DNA from: Acestrorhynchus altus
Taxonomy: Eukaryota > Chordata > Actinopteri > Characiformes > Acestrorhynchidae
Reading direction: 5' to 3'
Assembly: GCA_034509495.1 (NCBI GenBank)
Contig: CM067522.1
Coordinates: forward strand, 15,333,168 to 15,397,167
DNA: 64,000 nucleotides
In this document: one piece after another, positions 56,209 to 64,000 of the stretch
How positions within the stretch are numbered: position 1 is the first letter of the stretch
How the letters are laid out: each line of letters opens with the position of its first letter
Made by a program: the position numbers and the translations under genes
Notes under the pieces: generated by a model
The model's database searches: none
The model's input: the letters and a program-made list of their open reading frames with translations, nothing else
Told to the model about the DNA's origin: nothing

Positions 56209-57054
56209 GAGGGAGGGCTCTTCTTGATGCATCATCGATTCATGCATGTGTTGCAGCTGCAAAACTGATCAATGCGCAGAATCCAAATTCCCTGGAAAAA
56301 CAATCCCATAACAAATCAGAGCCATGACCTTTGCTAAGACATATTTAGCCTTTGATACACTTGAGGAAAACACTGTAACCATTTTCTCCAAAGATTGCAA
56401 CCATAACCTGAAAACAAAGCACGGTTATTATTGATATTCATTTGTGGTACAACAGCATGAGAGCAAAAATTGACTAAAAGAATGTAATACTGTTAAATGA
56501 TTTTTACGGATGAAAAAATGCATGTCAAGTTTTGAAAACGAACACGCATATTAATGTGTCTTTCACAAAACTGACAGACTGCGATGCTGAGTAAATTGTT
56601 CTGTGATTTCTCTGATTTTCTGTGATGTGTTAAAAACAGGACGACCAATCAGAGCTCCCTTTTCATGGCTGCAGACCAAACAAATGAGCATCAAGAAGGC
56701 AGCAGAAAAGCTCATCTTTTTTGTAGCACAACACAAATGTTTCACAAGTAACAAACTGACTATACAATTATGACGGTTTAAAGGAAATATGGCAGAGCAG
56801 AACTGAAAGGCTCATGAAGCCTGTTTTTTTAATTTGTCTAGATGCATCTCAGGCCAAAAAGAGCCACAAACTACAACTTCCCTGGCTAAGAGCACTCATG
56901 TGGAGGTGAAAATGAAAGAAAGTAAAAGTGAACAGGGAGCAAAGAAAAGGAAAGTGGAAATTTATGAAAGCTATGGAGTTGCTAGTCCCACATAAAAGGC
57001 CAAAACATGTCAGACTTGGTGTGAAGGTTCTACTGTTATTAATTTGGTCAGAAA
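56206..57054. other. No gene seen
   Basis: AT-rich unique DNA. Confidence 0.5.
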
Positions 57055-57185
57055 AAATTTTAGAAAACCAAATGAATTGACTTGGAAACTTCCAGAACTA
57101 AAGGTGGTGCTTCTGTAGCGCCATTGAAAGAACCCTTTTGGCACCTTTATTTTAAAGACTGTAAAGCGGATGAGCTGGTCTTCAT
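57055..57185. repeat. Dispersed repeat fragment
   Basis: AGAACTAAAGGTGGTGCTTC, TGTAGCGCCATTGAAAGAACC and CCCTTTTGGCACCTTTATTTT resemble the same AGAACC-type fish repeat noted at 53450. Boundaries are uncertain. Confidence 0.45.
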
Positions 57186-57249
57186 TAGCACACAGGAACA
57201 CTAAATGAATAGTGATTTAAGAAGCACGCAACAAAGTGTTCAGGCTTTA

Positions 57250-57770
57250 AGAACTGAATTGATCATATGAGACATGTTTAGTCTCTTGCAGAGCATTAGC
57301 ACCCTTTAAACATACCCTCGGCCTCGGCACATACAGGAACCCTATTCCATCAGTTATGATAAACAATATAGATGACTAATGGCAAGATGGTGATGGGAAA
57401 TATATATGGGGGATTGGGAAATGGCCAGCTTTGTGTTTTATGGGCTGCTTGCAATGTTGATGAATATTTGTTGGTGTGGAATCATAGCTTAATGTCAGGA
57501 CACAATTTGTTGCAATTAGCCAGTTGATTTATAGGATTTTCAGGGCCTTGTGCATGGGAACAATTAACACTGTGCTCTGTGGCTTTTATTAATGGGGTGC
57601 AGCCAGTCTGCGTTTTCAACAAAGGAGAGAAAGTTCAAAGCTGGCGTACAGTAGGATGAGGTAAGATTCATGATGATAGAATAGTGGCTGGCCCCAGAAC
57701 TGTCACTATTAAGTAGACAATTTGTAATTCTTTCATCAAGATGGTGGGGGTTTGGTGAAACAATTGTTTT
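57250..57770. promoter_or_regulatory. Candidate conserved noncoding element, 500 bp
   Basis: Uninterrupted non-repetitive sequence with SOX-like AACAAT (57363, 57564) and homeobox-like GACTAATGGC (57374), TGATGAATATTTG (57459), GCAATTAGCCAG (57513), TTGATTTATAGG (57525), ACAATTAACACTG (57562), CTTTTATTAATGGGG (57584). It is almost free of microsatellites and frames, typical of deeply conserved enhancers. Confidence 0.4.
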
Positions 57771-60639
57771 TTGTTTTTTTTTGACAAATGGAATGAATAG
57801 CAGCAGACAATCTGAAGCAATATTTCATTTGGGGTCGCATTCAGGATCGTTACCTACAGCTACTGTGCTGTAGAATGTTTAGGAACATGATCTGAAATAA
57901 GTTCAGTTTGTTCAAAGAAACATAACATAAAGGTAATGTAGATTTGTCAGTCCATGCATCTCCGTACACTTAACATGGTCTGAATACTATATCTTAAAAT
58001 ACAGACTAGAAACATATCTTTAAAACATCATGAAACGCACTACAAAATGCAACAGCAATACACTAAAGCCCATAGACCCTTAGCTAGCATAAGCCGTGGC
58101 CATTAAAGGCACGCGAAACTATGCAATGAAACAAATAGTTAAAAAGAGCCAAACAGATGTTCTGCCTCACAATAACAAGGTTCAAGTGGAGCAGGGTGCC
58201 CCTAACTAGCTAATAAACGGCCCCAAATGAGTCTGCAATTAAATTTATACACTTGATTGCACTGCTGTCATGTCCAGTACAGGCTTATCGAACACCTGGG
58301 AACCATTTCCAAATAAAATCTTGAAAAAGAAAAAAAAAGACAGGGAGAGAACTGCGCCAAAGGAGGCAGACAGTATTCTTTTGTATTCGTTTGTAATATA
58401 GGATGATCAACATCTTTCCTTGACCATCAAAAATGCATCCAATTATTAATTATTTTTCAGCCTTTTTTTAAGAATGCATTCAACCAGACAATATATGTGG
58501 TTAGAAAACAAATGTAGATGGTTTTATAATCATAGAACTGCTTACCCTGCCCTGTGTATTAGAGACTATATTTTCAATAAGAAACTCAATTAAAGATCTT
58601 GTTTATAGGAAGAGTTAAAGTCACATTTTATGTCACTTCAAAGTAATAAATTAAACAGCTTCCATTTGTCAACACATGAAATTTCTGACTTGGGTTGCTG
58701 AGTAATACCAGTACACCAGTAACCCATGATATACAAATCGATGGTTATCCTACAGTGTACATTTGCTTAAGATCAGTATTGCAAAAAAAAAAGTAACATC
58801 AATTTCTTACTATTTTCAGACGTTTAGAAACCAAGCAATCAATTAATGGAGATATTCCAGAATTATAATAATCATTACCTGGATACAAAATAGTTCAAAA
58901 AAGCTGACATTTATTATTTCAAAAGGGCGACATTTCATATATTTACATTAATAAATTGCTTCAAGTTTCAATTGTTAAGCTTTTAACAACAACAAAAAAT
59001 GTGTTTACATGTCAATGTATAATAAGAAAAAAGAAAAAAATGGCGATACTGTAAAACTATATTTTCTCATACCAGTGCAACCCTAAATTTAGAAAGTCCT
59101 GCTTGCACAAAACCTAGAGCACAATATACAGAATATATTATCGAAGGCTGACTATTTTTCCAATTTGGACGTCTTTCTAATGTAAAAGCAGTATTTTTCT
59201 CACGGTTTCACAAAGAACTCAGCTTCTTATTTTCTCTTTTTATTGTTGTATGTTCCCATCCTCCATCCTTCCCTTTAGTGAGGACTTTTGCTGAGTTGAC
59301 AGTTTCTCCCTCACTCAATATGGCCACTCATGACTCGTCCATGAAAAGCTGTCAAACTGATCCACTATTAATACAGCTTTTTTTTTACTCTAGCCTTCCC
59401 ATGTTATAAAACACTTGTAACCCCCAAAAGCTTCAAACCACAGCTTATCGTGCTGCTACACTCTGCAACTGTGAGCATACTGTGATGGGCGCCACTGACG
59501 GAAGGAATATCAACGTGTGAAAGCAATTAACAGTTACAAGGTGTATAAAAAAGTATTTTGTTGTGTCCCGATACTAAAGCAGAACATAAATACGACTGTG
59601 GGAACACTTGTACTACCGTGTTTATTTTCTGAAGTCAATAATCATGCCATCATAAAGAGGTTCATTGAAATACATGTTCACTGTGGTTAAAGTTACTCAG
59701 TAGCTGAATTGAACACAACTAATTTACCAACGGGTGTCAGGTCTCATATTTCCACACGGCTTTTCCCACCCTACTAGCGCTAAGCTGAAAAAAGTATGTG
59801 GCTAAGGTCCAAAAACAATTTAGCTTTAATTGCTGAAGGGGTTAATTTTTAATGTCCAGAAAAGACGCTCAGCAAAAAAACTGTTGGAGCGTTTCCCCAC
59901 CTGGCACAAAGGTGAGATTCTCAAATATGACAAATTAGGCAACTGTCATCATCTTCTTTCATCTTTTTTAAATGTCATTTTATATATAATGATTTTACAT
60001 GTGATCTTACACACATTACATATTTTTGCCCCTATAAAGTCATCATTTTGGTGAAAGATGGAAAGCAAAATTCTTAACTGACTGGAAGTTTAAAGTAATG
60101 AAAAGAAATTTAAGTGTATTTCTATTGCTTTTTTTATTGGACAGCAAAAATAAGACCTAAATAAAGAAGACTTATTTGATTCTGTCTAAATTGCTACTAC
60201 AAGCTTAGTGGAATATGAACGTGAAGAAAACTGCATGTCTAGAACCACCACAGAGAAAGGCATAAATTACAATGTCAGTGTGCTTATTTGATTATGTTTG
60301 CTAATTTTGTGACCTTGTCAAACAATTACCTAGCAATCTTACCTTTTTCTTCAGTTACCTGGTTCACTGAGTAAGTAATGGCATTTTAACTTGGCCAAAT
60401 TAAGTATTTTTTTTCCTCAAGTCCCTGCCATGCAATTGATTCAATATGTGCCACAGCTGCCATTTTCAGTTGGTAAAAATAACAACCTGTGTTAAAAGAA
60501 TGAAGCCTCAAGCACACCTCTTTGTTGAAAGGATTTCCCTCAAAAATGTTTTATACATGAACAGCTTCACACTTTTGCTCAGTTCATGTTTGACTTCGAT
60601 CATAGCTTCCCCCCCTTCCTCCCTGACAGATGACTAACA
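57771..60639. other. No gene seen
   Basis: Long AT-rich stretch. Several A-runs (58324-58339, 58784-58793, 59028-59040) but no recognised repeat family. Possible small regulatory patches around 58080-58270 (TTAAAGGCACGCG, TCTGCAATTAAATTTATAC). Confidence 0.4.
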
Positions 60640-61110
60640 ATCATCATTATGGCTGAAATGGTTACCTGCAAGTCAGGCCATAAATCTTGTTAAAATAACT
60701 AAAACCGTCTTGCTGCTTTTCCCCCGTCAGAAGCAACCTGTCTTGAGTACGGCCCATCTGTACATAGTTAGCGCCGGGCTCACACAGATGGCCGCCAAAC
60801 GCTTTCAAAGTTGCACCGTCCGCACGTCTAACCTTACAAAGCAAACTAATTAACAGTAAACGCATCACAGAGGAAGACGCCGTTTGAAAGGACTTTTTTC
60901 GCCAGGGCTCTAATGAGGAGAGCGAGCGAGAGGGGTGCTCAGGGTGCCCGGGGTTGTTCCTGGAGCTCAAGGTTTACGGTCCCCTTAAAGACTCCAAATA
61001 AAAAGTAGGGGCTACCTAGTGCTTTGGCCTCTGGGACTGCGGCACAAGGTTTTAACGACGGCTTTGAAAGGCACAAGGTGGAGCGGGTGGGACCTTAAGG
61101 TGGGGGTGTT
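60640..61110. promoter_or_regulatory. Candidate conserved noncoding element, CpG-bearing
   Basis: About 450 bp with CAGGCCATAAATCTTG (60674), AGATGGCCGCC (60788, YY1-like), TTTCAAAGTTGC, CAAACTAATTAACAG (60842), GGCTCTAATGAGG (60905), CGGTCCCCTTAAAGACTC and AGGTTTTAACGACGGC. Multiple CpGs without a microsatellite. The 102-codon minus frame (60662-60970) is not recognised. Confidence 0.38.
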
Positions 61111-62151
61111 AAAGATGTGCGAGTGAAGGTGATGGTGGAAGTCACATTTTAGTAACTAAATGGTTGATGGGAAGTTTAAAGACAAGCAGAGATTTAATGC
61201 CCTAATGAAATGCCTGAGTGAGGCACTTCCCAGAACCAAATCTGAAAAGCAAAAGAAAGAACTACAAGCAGGAACAACAATAATGCATTAGAAAAAAGTA
61301 AAAAATAAAAATAAAAAATGCACCAAAACGATTGAGAGTCTTACGCCATCCCTGATATCAAAACGTATTAATTCCATTTCTTCATATTTTGTGCCAAAAA
61401 AAAGGAAAAACTAGTTCCATTACTGTCTATTTTATTCCACAATAAAGTTACAATTTTAGACATATGATCTGTTGACAGCAATGATTTGTTTGCTGATCTG
61501 TCAATCAATAAAAGGCAGCACTCAGGAAACTCAAGTCACAAAAAGACAGAACTCCTCAGATAGCTAATCTGAAAGAGCTTGCAAAGGCTAATAGGAAATG
61601 TAAAACATGTTTGCTGACAAAAGGACTAATTTTCCCACTATTTATTTCATTATTTAAAAATATGTTCAGTCAGGTATAAGCCTAACAATAGCAATATTAG
61701 GCCAATGACTGGTTCATCAGTGGTAGTTACTCAAAATGCAAAGCAAGTATGAAAAAGGTTCAAATGAATTTATTTGAATAGACCTTAATTAATTCAGAGA
61801 AAAACACCAGTGTACCTGTTCTTTTTATAAGCGTTATAAGCGTTATTTTTGCATTATTGTTTTGTTGACTGTAGCTTGTGTTTATTTATTAGAATTTATT
61901 TATATTTACATTTCATTAGAAAGTTTAGTTCTTTTCAAATATTGAACATTATTTGAAAAAGCAATTCAAATGCATTCAAATTATAAAGTCAAAAATGGGA
62001 GAATTTAATCAAATTTAATCCTCAAACACTAATACAATGATTATGAAAAAAACTATAGGAACATTAAAGCAGTGTGTAGAATTTCTTCACAGCAGTTATT
62101 TTTCACTATAAAACACAACATGAATATTAAACAGATAGGATATTTGGATAA
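61111..62151. other. No gene seen
   Basis: AT-rich unique DNA without supportable features. Confidence 0.5.
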
Positions 62152-62178
62152 ATTATTATTATTATTATTATTATTATT
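62152..62178. repeat. (ATT)9 microsatellite
   Basis: Perfect trinucleotide run. Confidence 0.94.
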
Positions 62179-62339
62179 GACATCATCACTATCTTACTTT
62201 TCGCACTACAGCTCTAAAGGGCTATTTCCTTTCCAGGTCTTAATCACAATTTTCTGATAAAAGCATCCCAAAGGCCTAGGCCACAAGGAATGCTGCTTAT
62301 TCTCTTGACATATTATTTTTCAGTTATTATATATTTTTC

Positions 62340-62760
62340 CCCTCTCACCACACAGAGAAAATTGAGAGCGTATGCTGTGGAACTTTGTTTCCCTTTCGCC
62401 TCTTTCATTGAGGGCCACTTTTGGAAGAAGGAGGTGAAGAGGAGGGGGTGCAGCATAAGGATAGGAAAACAGAAAGAAGCGGTCTCCGCATGTCAGTTTG
62501 CCGGTTTTACATTGACCATAAGTAAGGCGTTCCTTCCTGTTCACCTCTCAAGAGCGAGAGCCCGGCGGCCATGTGTAAGCAATCATGACAGAGACATTCT
62601 TTTAGCATGTTTCCGTAGCAGCTCTACGGAGCGAGAGAGACTGAAAGTGGGAGAGGCGAGGTAAACGTTAACACGTTGTGGGCTTGGAAATCCTCATGAG
62701 CTTGTCTCATTAGCAGCTAATTGGCACGACTTTCCTCTGTCTTTTGTTCCACGTTAGGTT
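62340..62760. promoter_or_regulatory. Candidate conserved noncoding element
   Basis: Repeat-free island with GCCTCTTTCATTGAGGGCC (62399), TTTTACATTGACCATAAG (62504), GGCGGCCATG (62565), CAATCATGACAG (62580) and CTCATTAGCAGCTAATTGG (62706, paired homeobox-like). A 124-codon forward frame (62290-62664) spans it but has no domain and mixes compositional segments, so I do not call it a gene. Confidence 0.33.
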
Positions 62761-63229
62761 TGTCTGTCTTTCTTCTTCAGCTCCCCCCACAACCACCCCC
62801 TTCAGGACGATTGGGAGTTGGGGGTTTAGAGCACACATTTCAGAGCCTGCTAGATGTAGCAGGGGAGTAGAGTCCACATTACTGTAACATAAACACTGCT
62901 GTCCCACGATTAACCTCGGAAAGCAACTGAGTGCAAAATTGAGCACTCAACCTGCACGACCAAATTAGCTTGAAGATAGGAGAGAGACAGGGAGAGAGAG
63001 GCCTTTCCCCTCTGTGCTCGTTCATTGACTTCTCCCAAATGGCTAATACTAGAAAAAGAAAAACATCAACATTGCTAAATGGTGAACCATTACTACAATT
63101 TCCCGACCAGCTTGACAGAGTGTATGAATGCCAGGCCAGGCCGATTACCCATCATTGCAATCAGGTTAATGATAAAGACGTTCTAGATGCTATATATAAA
63201 CCTTCAGTATGTTATCTTGGTAAAAAATC
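62761..63229. other. No gene seen
   Basis: Unique sequence. A 111-codon forward frame (62970-63305) runs through here into the next repeat, arguing against a real gene. Confidence 0.45.
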
Positions 63230-63802
63230 CATCATTAGGGTGCTTACACACCAGCCTTGCTTGGTAGAAATTTTGAACCTTTCAATTTGGTTTGAAACAA
63301 AATAGTAAGTGTAAAAGTTGGTTCGGAAATTTGTCCAGTTCATTTACAGTGTGAAAAACACTTTTCTTTGGATGATTTGGACCCTAAGACCAATTATCGG
63401 AAGTGTGACAGGCTATCGTCACAAATCAAACCTCAAAGTGCACACATATCAGCCAAAATCTGACTTCATGCTTCACATGCATGTGTATCACACAGCAGTA
63501 AGAGTGCAACAGATTACCCTGACGAATAGAGAGGGCAGAATATGGTAAGAATTCGGCACAAGACCTGGAAAGGCAACTTGCTGCACTGAAAACATGCCAT
63601 CGTCAGATACACACCCTTCTACATACCAATCAATGTATAGTATGAAGAGATACAGCCCACATAGGTGATGACTTGCTAAACTGCACTGTAAAATCAGAAC
63701 TATAAAATATATCAGAACCAAAATATATGATGTAACAAAAACATGAACCTTGGTTCAGACCTTGGTCCGGACATGGACGTTCAGGTGTGAATAAGTCTTT
63801 AG
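63230..63802. mobile_element. Inverted-repeat element (hAT-like nonautonomous), about 570 bp
   Basis: The left edge TTAGGGTGCTTACACACCAG (63235) and the right edge CAGGTGTGAATAAGTCTTTA (63781-63800) are imperfect inverted counterparts of the TTCACACCTG-type terminus seen in fish nonautonomous repeats. The words CTTGCTTGGTAGAAATTT and AACCTTGGTTCAGACCTTGG sit just inside each end. Ends approximate. Confidence 0.5.
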
Positions 63803-64000
63803 ATATTTGTTGGATTTTAGCTACACCACATCTGCACCTATTTATGAACTCCCATTCCCACTGCCATGAAAGCATAGCATCATCCATGTTCAATACCTAA
63901 CATCACTGATTTTAATATCAAACTAAATGATGTCAAACTAAACTTACACCAGTGAAGTGTGGTCATTTCTACCCATTCACTGCGGATGTTGATTTGACTC
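63803..64000. other. No gene seen at window edge
   Basis: AT-rich unique DNA to the end of the window. Confidence 0.5.

Noticed and set aside
58095..58115. miR-124-like TAAAGGCACGCGAA
   Set aside because: Diverges after the seed and lacks a precursor stem.
62290..62664. 124-codon plus-strand frame as a gene
   Set aside because: Spans heterogeneous AT-rich and CpG-bearing segments. No domain, and better explained as an enhancer-like island.
1..64000. Bacterial-type systems (operons, CRISPR, toxin-antitoxin, prophage)
   Set aside because: Microsatellites, SINEs, Tc1 elements, CpG depletion and lack of long frames show vertebrate nuclear DNA. The regular repeats are minisatellites, not spacer-repeat arrays.

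Overview
The window reads as nuclear DNA of a bony fish, most likely an otophysan teleost such as a characin or catfish relative. It appears to be a large intergenic or intronic gene desert with no complete protein-coding gene. Base composition is vertebrate-like: AT-rich background, many CA/GT, TC and AT microsatellites, and few CpGs outside short islands. There are no long open reading frames, rRNA or tRNA genes, operons or CRISPR arrays. The lineage guess rests on repeat families I recognise from fish genomes: Tc1-like transposons, tRNA-derived SINEs, and a fold-back element containing the phrase GTGGTCCTGTGGGG. It is recollection, not a database result.

Mobile elements fill much of the sequence. 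Four Tc1/mariner-type relics are visible. One at 16268-17124 is an internally deleted copy with TA target duplications. One at 23040-23893 carries a frameshifted transposase with recognisable DDE motifs. One at 28670-29885 has an antisense transposase with a CpG-decay stop. One at 44452-45055 ends in a PWP...SPIENVW motif and has a shorter deleted sister at 25511-25800. There are also tRNA-like SINE fragments (10085, 19940, 24987, 36125 on the minus strand, 46949), small terminal-inverted-repeat elements (9016-9207, 34533-34985, 63230-63802), and a long fold-back element (37560-38236) with a partial copy at 22690-23015.

Tandem DNA is prominent. A 22-unit minisatellite at 1322-2129 changes period from 38 to 36 bp midway. 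A second, about 36-bp minisatellite at 16205-17235 was split by the Tc1 insertion. A low-complexity block at 39900-41600 combines CA, GT, TC and a roughly 600-bp polypyrimidine tract.

Between these lie islands of higher-complexity, often GC-richer sequence with clusters of homeobox-, POU- and SOX-like words: about 690-1090, 3285-3680, 13085-13310, 14990-15450, 21640-22270, 26000-26350, 26880-27550, 33090-33280, 45235-45700, 55730-56000, 57250-57770, 60640-61110 and 62340-62760. They look like the conserved noncoding enhancers that surround vertebrate developmental regulators, but without an alignment this is inference. The only protein-level candidate that is not a transposon is a possible first exon of a small secreted protein (43559-43697), and its hydrophobic core is partly a TC microsatellite. 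I found no convincing new multi-gene system. The best leads are the minisatellite register shift, the dated Tc1 insertion, the fold-back/Tc1-terminus relationship and the enhancer-like islands.
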